NCBI RefSeq assembly: GCF_008801475.1
Contig: NZ_VZPP01000009.1
Location: 186,001 to 250,000 of the forward strand
Direction: 5' to 3'
Length of the DNA: 64,000 nucleotides
From: Pseudomonas moorei
GTDB lineage: Bacteria; Pseudomonadota; Gammaproteobacteria; Pseudomonadales; Pseudomonadaceae
Under the pieces are notes generated by a model. The model worked only from the letters and a program-made list of their open reading frames with translations, was not told the DNA's origin and searched no databases. Made by a program: the position numbers and the translations under genes. This document shows, in pieces, positions 33,525-41,445 of this stretch. Every line of letters begins with the position of its first letter. Position 1 is the stretch's first letter.

Positions 33525-34441
33525 GCCGTCTGAAGATTGAAGCCAGTACGCCGCTGTGCCTGTTGCAGGATGCCGGGCGCTTTGGCGTGCGACACCTGGG
33601 CGTGACCCAGGGCGGCGGGCTGGATTGGCGTTCGCTGTCCTGGGCCAATTGGCTGCTGGGCAACAGGCTGGATGCACCGGTGATCGAAATCACCCTCGGC
33701 GGGTTCACAGTGGTGGCCGAGGATGATTGCGTGCTGGCGCTGGCGGGTGCCGATCTTGGCGCGCAGCTGGACGGTGAGGCGCTGGCGCCGTGGCGCAGCT
33801 TCAGGCTGCACAAAGGTCAACGACTGCAATTCACCCAGCCGTTGCTCGGTGCCCGGGCCTATCTGGCCGCGCCGGGCGGGTTTGATGCGCCGAAGGTGTT
33901 GGGCAGCAGCGCGACGGTGGTGCGCGAAGCGCTCGGTGGACTGGATGGCATGGGCCGGCCGTTGGGCAAGGGTCAGTCGCTGAGCTATTCGGGAAACTCG
34001 GTGATGCTGCTGCGGGAGTTGTCGGCGGATCAGCGTCCGGATCTGCAGCTGGATGCGCCGCTGGACCTGGTGCTGGGGGCGCAAATCGGCGAGTTCAGTG
34101 GCCAGAGCCTGTTCGATGCGTTCAACAACCCATGGCACCTCGACAGTCGCGCCGACCGGATGGGCATTCGCCTGTTGGGCACGCCGTTGCAGTATCAGGG
34201 CAAGCCAATGATTTCCGAAGGCATCCCGCTGGGCGCCGTTCAGGTGCCACCGGACGGGCAGCCGATCGTGCTGCTCAATGATCGGCAGACCATTGGCGGC
34301 TATCCACGATTGGGGGCGTTGACGCCATTGGCACTGGCGCGGCTGGCACAGTGTCTGCCGGGGGCGAAGGTGCGGTTGCGGCCGGTGGTGCAGGACGTGG
34401 CGCATCGCGAGCAGGTCGAGTATTTGAGCCGGTTCAGTTGA
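33521..34441 (+). CDS. pxpC: 5-oxoprolinase subunit C
   Basis: A 306-residue PxpC, related to subunit 2 of allophanate hydrolase (KipA). Family segments: PLCLLQDAGRFGVRHLGVTQGGGLDWRS at the start, ARAYLAAPGGFDAPKVLGS in the centre and the C-terminal GMR-like RADRMGIRLLG, SEGIPLGAVQVPPDGQPIVLLND. Last gene of the MFS-pxpABC unit; starts with ATGA overlap. Confidence 0.93.
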   Translation: MSRLKIEASTPLCLLQDAGRFGVRHLGVTQGGGLDWRSLSWANWLLGNRLDAPVIEITLGGFTVVAEDDCVLALAGADLGAQLDGEALAPWRSFRLHKGQRLQFTQPLLGARAYLAAPGGFDAPKVLGSSATVVREALGGLDGMGRPLGKGQSLSYSGNSVMLLRELSADQRPDLQLDAPLDLVLGAQIGEFSGQSLFDAFNNPWHLDSRADRMGIRLLGTPLQYQGKPMISEGIPLGAVQVPPDGQPIVLLNDRQTIGGYPRLGALTPLALARLAQCLPGAKVRLRPVVQDVAHREQVEYLSRFS

Positions 34442-34446
34442 CCCTT

Positions 34447-34472
34447 GCAGGAGCTGGCAAGCCAGCTCCTGC
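34447..34472. terminator. REP-type palindrome between convergent genes
   Basis: GCAGGAGCTGGC at 34447-34458 and its exact complement at 34461-34472, separated by 2 bases. It lies between pxpC and the converging VWA gene. Confidence 0.65.
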
Positions 34473-34484
34473 AGAACAACCGGA

Positions 34485-35663
34485 TTACTTGGACAGAAAC
34501 CGCATCCCTTCCTCCAACCCGCGAAGGGTCAGGGGATACATCTGGTCCTCGATCAAGTCCCGCACAATGTTGGTCGAGGAGGTGTAGCCCCAGGTGTCTT
34601 TCGGATACGGGTTGATCCAGATGAGCTTCTTGAACTTCTCCTTGAACCGCTGCATCCACACGTAGCCGGCTTCTTCGTTCCAGTGCTCGACACTGCCGCC
34701 GGGCTGGGTGATTTCGTAGGGCGCCATGGCAGCGTCACCGATGAAGATTACTTTGTAGTCGGCGCCGTACTTGTGCAGCACGTCCTGGGTCGAAGTGCGC
34801 TCGGAAGTGCGGCGCATGTTGTTCTTCCACACCGATTCATAAATGAAGTTGTGGAAGTAGTAGTACTCCAGATGCTTGAACTCGGTCTTGCAGGCCGAGA
34901 ACAGCTCCTCGCAGACTTTCACATGGGCGTCCATCGAACCGCCGATGTCGAACAGCAGCAACAACTTCACTGTATTGCGCCGCTCTGGACGCATCTGGAT
35001 GTTCAGCAGGCCGGCGTCCTTGGCGGTGTGATCGATGGTGCCATCGATGTCCAGTTCTTCCGCTGCACCCTGACGGGCGAACTTGCGCAGGCGGCGCAGG
35101 GCGACCTTGATGTTGCGCGTGCCCAGTTCCACCGAATCGTCGAGGTTCTTGTATTCGCGTTGATCCCAGACCTTGACCGCCTTGCCCTGGCGCTTGCCGG
35201 CATCGCCGACCCGGATCCCTTCCGGGTTGAACCCGCCTGAGCCGAACGGGCTGGTGCCGCCAGTGCCGATCCACTTGTTGCCGCCGGCATGGCGTTCCTT
35301 CTGTTCTTCCAGGCGCTTCTTGAATTCTTCGATCAGCTTGTCCAGACCGCCGAGGGACTGAATCGCCGCCCGCTCTTCATCGGTCAGCGATCGTTCGAAT
35401 TCCTTGCGTAGCCAGTCTTCGGGGATCAGGGCCTGCAAATGGTCGTCGAGTTTTTCCAGGCCGTTGAAGTACGCCCCGAAGGCCCGGTCGAACTTGTCGA
35501 AATGCTTTTCGTCCTTCACCAGGATCGCCCGGGACAAGTAATAGAACTCGTCCATGTCGGCGAAGGTCACGCGCTGTTTCAGCGCGTTGATCAGGTCCAG
35601 CAGTTCGCGCACCGAGACCGGGACCTTGGCTGCGCGCATTTCATTGAACAGATTGAGCAGCAT
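34485..35663 (-). CDS. CoxE-like VWA domain protein
   Basis: A 392-residue protein, the partner of a MoxR-type AAA ATPase in the same operon (the ATPase gene is 18 bases upstream). N-terminal segment is helical; a von Willebrand A domain begins near residue 235 with the MIDAS strand LLLFDIGGSMDAHV, in which the canonical DxSxS is D-I-G-G-S, as is common in this group. The MoxR/VWA pairs act as ATP-driven chaperones that assemble metal cofactors or complexes. The client here is unknown because no cofactor enzyme gene is nearby. Confidence 0.88.
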   Translation of the reverse strand: MLLNLFNEMRAAKVPVSVRELLDLINALKQRVTFADMDEFYYLSRAILVKDEKHFDKFDRAFGAYFNGLEKLDDHLQALIPEDWLRKEFERSLTDEERAAIQSLGGLDKLIEEFKKRLEEQKERHAGGNKWIGTGGTSPFGSGGFNPEGIRVGDAGKRQGKAVKVWDQREYKNLDDSVELGTRNIKVALRRLRKFARQGAAEELDIDGTIDHTAKDAGLLNIQMRPERRNTVKLLLLFDIGGSMDAHVKVCEELFSACKTEFKHLEYYYFHNFIYESVWKNNMRRTSERTSTQDVLHKYGADYKVIFIGDAAMAPYEITQPGGSVEHWNEEAGYVWMQRFKEKFKKLIWINPYPKDTWGYTSSTNIVRDLIEDQMYPLTLRGLEEGMRFLSK

Positions 35664-35681
35664 GGCATTTGCCCCAGATGA

Positions 35682-36527
35682 TCAACGACTGCCGCGACGG
35701 CTCATGAACGCCAGGCGCTCAAGCAGTTGCACGTCCTGTTCGTTTTTCACCAAGGCACCGGCCAGCGGCGGGATGGCCTTGGTCGGATCGCGTTCACGCA
35801 GCACGGCTTCACCGATATTGTCGGCCATCAGCAGTTTCAGCCAATCCACCAGTTCGGAGGTCGATGGCTTCTTCTTCAGGCCTGGCACCTTGCGCACGTC
35901 GAAGAACACGTCGAGCGCTTCGCTGACCAGGTCTTTCTTGATGTCCGGGTAGTGCACATCAACGATTTTCTGCAGCGTGACGCGGTCAGGGAAGGCGATG
36001 TAGTGGAAGAAGCAGCGGCGCAGGAAGGCGTCCGGCAGTTCTTTTTCGTTGTTGGAGGTAATGATGATGATCGGGCGTTTCTTGGCCTTGATCGTCTCGT
36101 CGATCTCGTAAACGTAGAACTCCATCTTGTCGAGTTCTTGCAGCAGGTCGTTAGGGAACTCGATGTCGGCCTTGTCGATTTCGTCGATCAGCAGGATCAC
36201 CCGCTCTTCGGATTCGAAGGCTTCCCAGAGCTTGCCCTTTTTCAGGTAGTTGCGCACGTCGTGGACCTTGTCTACGCCCAGTTGCGAATCACGCAGGCGG
36301 CTGACCGCGTCGTACTCGTAGAGGCCCTGATGAGCCTTGGTGGTGGACTTGATGTGCCAGGTAATCAGCTTGGCGCCAAAGGATTCGGCCAATTGTTCGG
36401 CGAGCATGGTCTTGCCGGTGCCCGGTTCGCCCTTGACCAGCAACGGCCGCTCCAGGGTGATGGCGGCATTGACCGCCAGCTTCAGGTCATCGGTGGCGAC
36501 GTAGGCCTGGGTGCCTTCGAACTTCAT
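35682..36527 (-). CDS. MoxR-family AAA ATPase
   Basis: A 281-residue AAA+ ATPase. Walker A is GEPGTGKT at residues 33-40; Walker B is VILLIDEIDKAD near residues 110-120; sensor 1 IIITSNNEKELPDAFLRRC follows, including the arginine finger region. It is transcribed just ahead of the VWA gene and forms a MoxR-CoxE pair. ATG 36527 (MKFEGTQAYVATDDLK) is typical for the family. Confidence 0.92.
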   Translation of the reverse strand: MKFEGTQAYVATDDLKLAVNAAITLERPLLVKGEPGTGKTMLAEQLAESFGAKLITWHIKSTTKAHQGLYEYDAVSRLRDSQLGVDKVHDVRNYLKKGKLWEAFESEERVILLIDEIDKADIEFPNDLLQELDKMEFYVYEIDETIKAKKRPIIIITSNNEKELPDAFLRRCFFHYIAFPDRVTLQKIVDVHYPDIKKDLVSEALDVFFDVRKVPGLKKKPSTSELVDWLKLLMADNIGEAVLRERDPTKAIPPLAGALVKNEQDVQLLERLAFMSRRGSR

Positions 36528-36722
36528 CTGCTAATCCTCGAACGGTAACGCCGACCTGAACGAGGCAGGGCGGGGCGCAATAAATGGTCAGCCCCGACTA
36601 TAACGCGGTGCCCGGTCAACTGTGAACGCAGACGGCTTATTCAGTCTCTGAATGGAGCGTCACATCTTGACCTGGTCGCGGCGGTTGCCGGGCAACGTCT
36701 ATTCACTGTCGAGTTCTGGCTA

Positions 36723-37799
36723 TCAACCGGCGTCCGGCTTGGGTCTTTCATAGCGGGCGTTGAATGCCTGAATGAATCCATTGCGTAAAATCTGCAAAAA
36801 AGCCTGAAACGCACTGACATCTTGCTGATGTACGTTGCCACTGAGTTCAACCCGGGTGGCAAACTGGTTCTTGCCCTGGTTTTTCAGCACGGTCTCGGAA
36901 CCACCGACAATGGCCTCCCAAATGGAGCGAAAAATCCCTTTGTCCTTGTTTTCCACATCTTGCTGCCAGTTGAACACGTCGACATCCCTGAGCAGCGGTT
37001 TGATATAGCCCGTCAATTTGGCGTTTTTGGCCTGCGCTTCGATGACCACATCGCCATGGCCGGCGTTGAAATCGAACTTGCCGTAGGCCGAAGCGAAGTC
37101 GTTCATGCGTCTGAGTTCGATGTCCTTGGCCCGCAGGCGAAATTCGAAGTTTTCGAAATTGCTCAAGGGGTCGAAGGTTGCGCTGGTTTCCAGTGGCGCT
37201 TGCCCCAGCAACAGGGCTTTTCCTTCGAAGCGGGCGTCGCGTTTGCCTTTGGTATCCACCACGTTGGTCAGGTTGTAGATGCTGGCATTGACCTTGGTGG
37301 CATCCATGTTCACCGGTGGCTTGGAATTGAAGTTGCGGAAGCTGATCTTGCCATCGTCAATTCGCACTTCGTTCAATGTGATCGGCAGCAGTTTGCCCAG
37401 TTGGGCGCGCCAGTCGGTGCCTCGACCCGTTTGTGAGTTCTGCTTGTTGGCTCCGCCATCGACGAAGTTCACCTCAGGGTTGATGAACTGCACCCGTGCG
37501 ACCACCGCATGGTCGTACCAGAGCGAATGCCAACTGACCGCAAGGTCGATCAACGGTGCATTGACGAACGGCACCGGCACCTTGCCGTCGACTTTGACGA
37601 TTTTCAGCCCGTTGATTTTGTAGGCGCCCCGCCATAAGGCCAGGTCGACGTCAGTGATCTGACCGCGGTAATCGCCCATGTCCGCCAACTTGTCATTGAG
37701 GTAATCGCGCACCAGGTAGGGCAGGGCGATGTGCAGGGCAACCAGCAGCACGACAAGGCCTGCGAAGGTCCACAAGGGCCAGCTGTATCGACGTTTCAT
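36723..37799 (-). CDS. DUF748 (AsmA-like) membrane-anchored protein
   Basis: A 358-residue protein with one N-terminal membrane helix (residues 8-30, WPLWTFAGLVVLLVALHIALP), a basic N-terminus, and a periplasmic remainder rich in beta strands. Stretches such as LTLNEVRIDDGKISFRNFNS and DIELRRMNDFASAYGKFDFNAGHGDVVIEAQAKN match the DUF748 family, relatives of AsmA/TamB envelope proteins. Function is unknown; family members are thought to act in lipid transport or outer-membrane integrity. Single gene, divergent from cysK. Confidence 0.8.
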   Translation of the reverse strand: MKRRYSWPLWTFAGLVVLLVALHIALPYLVRDYLNDKLADMGDYRGQITDVDLALWRGAYKINGLKIVKVDGKVPVPFVNAPLIDLAVSWHSLWYDHAVVARVQFINPEVNFVDGGANKQNSQTGRGTDWRAQLGKLLPITLNEVRIDDGKISFRNFNSKPPVNMDATKVNASIYNLTNVVDTKGKRDARFEGKALLLGQAPLETSATFDPLSNFENFEFRLRAKDIELRRMNDFASAYGKFDFNAGHGDVVIEAQAKNAKLTGYIKPLLRDVDVFNWQQDVENKDKGIFRSIWEAIVGGSETVLKNQGKNQFATRVELSGNVHQQDVSAFQAFLQILRNGFIQAFNARYERPKPDAG

Positions 37800-37927
37800 G
37801 ATGGCAATTCTCTGGCGATCTATAGCGATTGACTGCGGTGGCCCGCGGACGTTCGCCTGACTGGACGCCCACGACCAACAGGCATACCTTTGTGCGCTTA
37901 TCCAAATGCTGTAGTAAGGACCCAGTC

Positions 37928-38902
37928 ATGAGCCGCATTTTCGCTGACAACGCCCATTCCATCGGCAATACGCCGCTGGTACAGATCAACCGTATCGCCC
38001 CGCGCGGTGTGACCATTCTGGCCAAGATCGAAGGGCGCAACCCCGGTTATTCGGTCAAGTGCCGCATTGGCGCGAACATGATCTGGGACGCCGAAAGCAC
38101 CGGCAAACTCAAGCCTGGCATGACCATCGTCGAACCGACCTCCGGTAACACCGGCATTGGCCTGGCCTTCGTTGCCGCGGCCCGTGGCTATAAATTGATG
38201 CTGACCATGCCGGCGTCCATGAGTATCGAGCGTCGCAAGGTGCTCAAGGCGCTGGGTGCCGAACTGGTGCTGACCGAGCCCGCCAAGGGCATGAAAGGCG
38301 CCATCGAGAAAGCTGGCGAAATAGTGGCTAGCGATCCGTCGAAATATTTCATGCCGGCGCAGTTCGAAAACCCGGCCAACCCGGCCATCCATGAAAAAAC
38401 CACCGGCCCGGAAATCTGGAACGATACCGACGGCGCTGTCGATGTGTTGGTGGCAGGCGTCGGAACCGGTGGAACCATCACCGGCGTTTCGCGGTACATC
38501 AAGAATACCCAGGGCAAACCGATCATCTCGGTCGCGGTTGAGCCGGTGGTGTCGCCGGTGATCAGCCAGGCGCTGGCCGGTGAAGAGATCAAGCCGAGCC
38601 CGCACAAGATCCAGGGCATTGGTGCCGGTTTTGTGCCGAAGAACCTGGACCTGTCAATGGTCGACCGGGTGGAGTTGGTCAGCGATGAGGAATCCAAGGC
38701 CATGGCCCTGCGCTTGATGCAGGAAGAAGGGATTTTGTGCGGAATTTCCTGCGGAGCCGCGATGGCGGTGGCCGTCCGGTTGGCCGAAACCCCGGAAATG
38801 CAGGGCAAGACCATTGTGGTGATCCTGCCGGATTCCGGTGAGCGTTACCTGTCGAGCATGCTGTTCAGCGATCTGTTCACCGAGCAGGAAAATCAGCAGT
38901 AA
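37928..38902 (+). CDS. cysK: Cysteine synthase A (O-acetylserine sulfhydrylase)
   Basis: A 324-residue PLP enzyme making cysteine from O-acetylserine and sulfide. The PLP lysine is K44 in YSVKCRIGANMIWD; PTSGNTGIGLA binds the cofactor/substrate carboxyl and VGTGGTITGVSRY the phosphate. The C-terminus ends FSDLFTEQENQQ, close to E. coli CysK, so the CysK rather than CysM assignment is firm. ATG 37928 follows TAAGGAC; the frame upstream to 37829 is not coding. Confidence 0.96.
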   Translation: MSRIFADNAHSIGNTPLVQINRIAPRGVTILAKIEGRNPGYSVKCRIGANMIWDAESTGKLKPGMTIVEPTSGNTGIGLAFVAAARGYKLMLTMPASMSIERRKVLKALGAELVLTEPAKGMKGAIEKAGEIVASDPSKYFMPAQFENPANPAIHEKTTGPEIWNDTDGAVDVLVAGVGTGGTITGVSRYIKNTQGKPIISVAVEPVVSPVISQALAGEEIKPSPHKIQGIGAGFVPKNLDLSMVDRVELVSDEESKAMALRLMQEEGILCGISCGAAMAVAVRLAETPEMQGKTIVVILPDSGERYLSSMLFSDLFTEQENQQ

Positions 38903-39137
38903 CAGCCTGGCGCCGGATGGTTGTGCCGCAGGGACGCGCTTCCTGACATCGCGGGAGGCTGATTCAGGTCAGCGAATGTTCAAGTGGCTTGTGCTAAATA
39001 AGGCATTTATTGCGCAATCCTAAACACTGAATGTCGAATCCCGCGGGTGTTTACCGAGGTCGGTAATGTTTATCATGCCGACTGCCGCGCCGGGTGAAGG
39101 GCGTTGTGCAAAAGTGTCTATTTCCAAGGAGTTGTTG

Positions 39138-40076
39138 ATGACCTTTTCCTTTGCCGCGAAAGCGTCATTGTTGCTGCTGTTTCTGGGTAGCACCCTCTAT
39201 GTGCATTTGCGTGGCAAGGCACGGTTGCCGGTGTTGCGTCAGTTCGTCAATCATTCGGCGCTGTTCGCACCCTACAACGCCCTGATGTACCTGTTCTCCG
39301 GCGTGCCGTCGAAACCTTACCTGGATCGCAGCAAGTTCCCTGAACTGGATGTGCTCAAGGACAACTGGGAAGTCATTCGCGACGAAGCGATGCACCTGTT
39401 CGACGAGGGCTACATTCGTGCCGCCGAGAAGAACAACGACGCCGGTTTCGGTTCGTTCTTCAAAAAAGGCTGGAAGCGTTTCTACCTCAAGTGGTACGAC
39501 AAGCCATTGCCGTCGGCCGAACTCCTGTGTCCGAAAACCGTGGAGCTGGTCAGTCGCATTCCCAACGTCAAGGGCGCGATGTTTGCGCTGTTGCCGGGCG
39601 GCAGTCACCTCAATCCGCATCGCGACCCGTTCGCCGGTTCCCTGCGTTATCACCTCGGCCTGTCCACGCCGAACTCCGACGATTGCCGCATTTTTGTTGA
39701 CGGTCAGGTGTACGCCTGGCGCGACGGTGAAGACGTGATGTTCGATGAAACCTACGTGCACTGGGTCAAGAACGAAACCGAGAAGACTCGCGTCATCCTG
39801 TTCTGCGACATCGAACGACCGCTGAGCAACCGTCTGATGACCCGTATCAACCGTTCGGTCAGCGGCTTGCTGGGGCGGGCAACCGCGCCGCAGAACCTTG
39901 ACGACGAGCGCGTCGGCGGGATCAACCAGGCCTACGCCTGGAGCAAGAACTTCAGTGACAAATTCAGCGGTGCGGTTAAGCAGTGGAAGCGCCGCAACCC
40001 CAAGGCCTACCGAGTACTGCGCCCGGTATTGGCGGTGGTGGTGCTGACATTGTTGGGGTATTGGCTGTTTGGTTGA
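39138..40076 (+). CDS. LpxO-like lipid A dioxygenase (aspartyl/asparaginyl beta-hydroxylase family)
   Basis: A 312-residue protein similar to LpxO, an Fe(II)/2-oxoglutarate enzyme that adds a 2-hydroxyl to a secondary acyl chain of lipid A. It has an N-terminal membrane anchor (residues 9-22), the iron-binding LNPHRDPFAGSLRYHLGL region (about residues 150-170) and WVKNETEKTRVILFCD as the C-terminal part of the iron/oxoglutarate site, then a second hydrophobic C-terminal anchor (VLAVVVLTLLGYWLFG). ATG 39138 follows AAGGAG; the open frame to 39066 is upstream leader. Confidence 0.87.
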   Translation: MTFSFAAKASLLLLFLGSTLYVHLRGKARLPVLRQFVNHSALFAPYNALMYLFSGVPSKPYLDRSKFPELDVLKDNWEVIRDEAMHLFDEGYIRAAEKNNDAGFGSFFKKGWKRFYLKWYDKPLPSAELLCPKTVELVSRIPNVKGAMFALLPGGSHLNPHRDPFAGSLRYHLGLSTPNSDDCRIFVDGQVYAWRDGEDVMFDETYVHWVKNETEKTRVILFCDIERPLSNRLMTRINRSVSGLLGRATAPQNLDDERVGGINQAYAWSKNFSDKFSGAVKQWKRRNPKAYRVLRPVLAVVVLTLLGYWLFG

Positions 40077-40081
40077 ATAAT

Positions 40082-40113
40082 CCTGCAGGAGCCGGCAAAT
40101 CGGCTCCTGCAGG
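40082..40113. terminator. REP-type hairpin after lpxO-like gene
   Basis: CCTGCAGGAGCCG at 40082-40094 pairs with CGGCTCCTGCAGG at 40101-40113 around a 6-base loop; no T-run follows, but it is the only terminator-like structure before the next transcription unit. Confidence 0.55.
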
Positions 40114-40196
40114 GATCGCTCGTTTCACCAATACCAAGTGGAAAAATCCAAGAGGTTCGGACGACAACCTCGACGCTTTACCTTCAACGCAACTTA

Positions 40197-40226
40197 TTGC
40201 AATTGATGTCTCGCGCTGGTTATAGT
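40197..40226 (+). promoter_or_regulatory. Promoter of the leader/DMT transcript
   Basis: TTGCAA at 40197-40202 and TATAGT at 40221-40226 are 18 bases apart. This is a good sigma-70 promoter and would start the transcript near 40233, about 50 bases before the leader peptide ATG and 310 bases before the DMT gene. Confidence 0.6.
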
Positions 40227-40282
40227 CGGCGCACCGTGAGTTTCAGCACTCACATGTTCACCCCTCAAGAAAAGATCGGCCC

Positions 40283-40447
40283 ATGCCTGCATCCCTCATC
40301 AACGCGGTAGTCGATTCAGCGGTCAACGCTGGCGTCGTGCCGTGCGGGAATCAGCAGCCGGGGCAGATCAGTCATTACCCCCCTCCTGTCAGTCGCACGC
40401 CAGTGTGCGCGGTGGTCTCGCCGCCAGGTGTTGGCATTTCGGGCTGA
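40283..40447 (+). CDS. Putative 54-residue leader peptide upstream of DMT exporter
   Basis: A short reading frame, MPASLINAVVDSAV at the start and GVGISG at the end, with YPPPVSRTPV and VVSPPGV in the second half. It is downstream of a good promoter and ends 97 bases before the DMT gene, with a terminator-like hairpin in between. The proline stretches (PPP and SPPG) are of the kind that slow ribosomes. It could control the exporter through ribosome stalling, as in amino-acid or antibiotic leader peptides. The ribosome site is weak (AAGAAAAGA). No function is assigned. Confidence 0.5.
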   Translation: MPASLINAVVDSAVNAGVVPCGNQQPGQISHYPPPVSRTPVCAVVSPPGVGISG

Positions 40448-40494
40448 TCAGCGTTTTCTGCTGCTCCCCTGTGCCTGCCTGAAAAAAACAACTG

Positions 40495-40523
40495 AATTTC
40501 AGCTACGGCTGAATTGGCTTTTT
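40495..40523 (+). terminator. Possible attenuator terminator before the DMT exporter
   Basis: AATT-T-CAGC at 40495-40503 pairs with GCTGAATT at 40508-40515 (one bulged T, 4-base loop), followed by T5 at 40519-40523. It sits between the leader frame and the exporter start at 40545, an attenuator position. Confidence 0.5.
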
Positions 40524-40544
40524 GCCTGACTACAGGTGGTATTC

Positions 40545-41408
40545 ATGTTTGTCCTTTCGAAAAAGTCCGCGCTCGCGGCGGTTTCCACGAGTCTGTTCGT
40601 CCTGCTGTGGAGCAGCGGGGCGATCTTCTCCAAATGGGGGTTGGCTCACGCATCGCCCTTTGCCTTTCTGTTCATGCGCTTTGTCATTGCCTTGTGCGGC
40701 TTGATCCTGCTGGTGCCCTTGCTCCAACTGAAGTTGCCCAAGGGCGGCAAGCCGATGCTGTATGCCATGGCCACCGGGGTGGTGTTGTTGGGGGCTTATC
40801 AGATTTTCTATCTGCTGGCTCTGGACTTGAAAGTCACCCCAGGGGTGATGGCGACCATCATGGGCGTGCAACCCATTCTCACCGTAGTGATCATGGAGCG
40901 TCAGCGCTCGGCCAGCCGGATGTTCGGCCTGTCGCTTGGTCTCGCCGGGTTGATCATGGTGGTCTACCAGGGCATCGGCCTGGCCGGCATGTCGCTGGCC
41001 GGGATGCTCTTCGGGTTGCTGGCGCTGGTGAGCATGACCTTCGGCTCGATCATGCAAAAGCGCATCACCGATAATCCCCTCGGCACGCTGCCGGTGCAGT
41101 ACCTCGCCGGATTACTGCTCTGCGGGGTCTTTGTGCCGTTCCAGCCGTTCCACTTCGAGCACAGCAGCGGGTTCATCGTGCCAGTGTTGTGGATGGGCCT
41201 GGTGGTCTCGGTATTGGCAACGTTGCTGCTCTACCGCTTGATCGCCCGGGGCAATCTGGTGAACGTCACTAGTTTGTTTTACCTGGTGCCGGCGGTGACG
41301 GCGGTGATGGACTATCTGTTTTTCGGTAACCGCCTGGCACCGCTGAGCATGCTCGGCATGTTGCTGATCATTGTCGGTTTGGTGTTTGTGTTCCGTAAGA
41401 CGGCGTAA
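40545..41408 (+). CDS. EamA/DMT-family inner-membrane transporter
   Basis: A 287-residue ten-helix transporter with two EamA repeats (about residues 10-140 and 150-285). It starts with a short basic N-terminus (MFVLSKKSAL) and the EamA-typical LFVLLWSSGAIFSKWGL; the second repeat begins near LAGMLFGLLALVSMTFGS. CAGGTGG at 40533 is the ribosome site, 6 bases ahead of ATG 40545; an in-frame GTG at 40536 is less likely. The long leader with peptide and hairpin suggests regulated expression. Substrate (an amino acid, metabolite or drug) is unknown. Confidence 0.87.
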   Translation: MFVLSKKSALAAVSTSLFVLLWSSGAIFSKWGLAHASPFAFLFMRFVIALCGLILLVPLLQLKLPKGGKPMLYAMATGVVLLGAYQIFYLLALDLKVTPGVMATIMGVQPILTVVIMERQRSASRMFGLSLGLAGLIMVVYQGIGLAGMSLAGMLFGLLALVSMTFGSIMQKRITDNPLGTLPVQYLAGLLLCGVFVPFQPFHFEHSSGFIVPVLWMGLVVSVLATLLLYRLIARGNLVNVTSLFYLVPAVTAVMDYLFFGNRLAPLSMLGMLLIIVGLVFVFRKTA

Positions 41409-41417
41409 ATATGAGCA

Positions 41418-41445
41418 GGCCCGGAGTGTTGCTCCGGGCCTTTTT
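41418..41445 (+). terminator. Terminator of the DMT exporter gene
   Basis: GGCCCGGAG at 41418-41426 pairs with CTCCGGGCC at 41432-41440, loop TGTTG, followed by five T. Its T-run touches the stop codon of the converging LysR gene. Confidence 0.9.
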
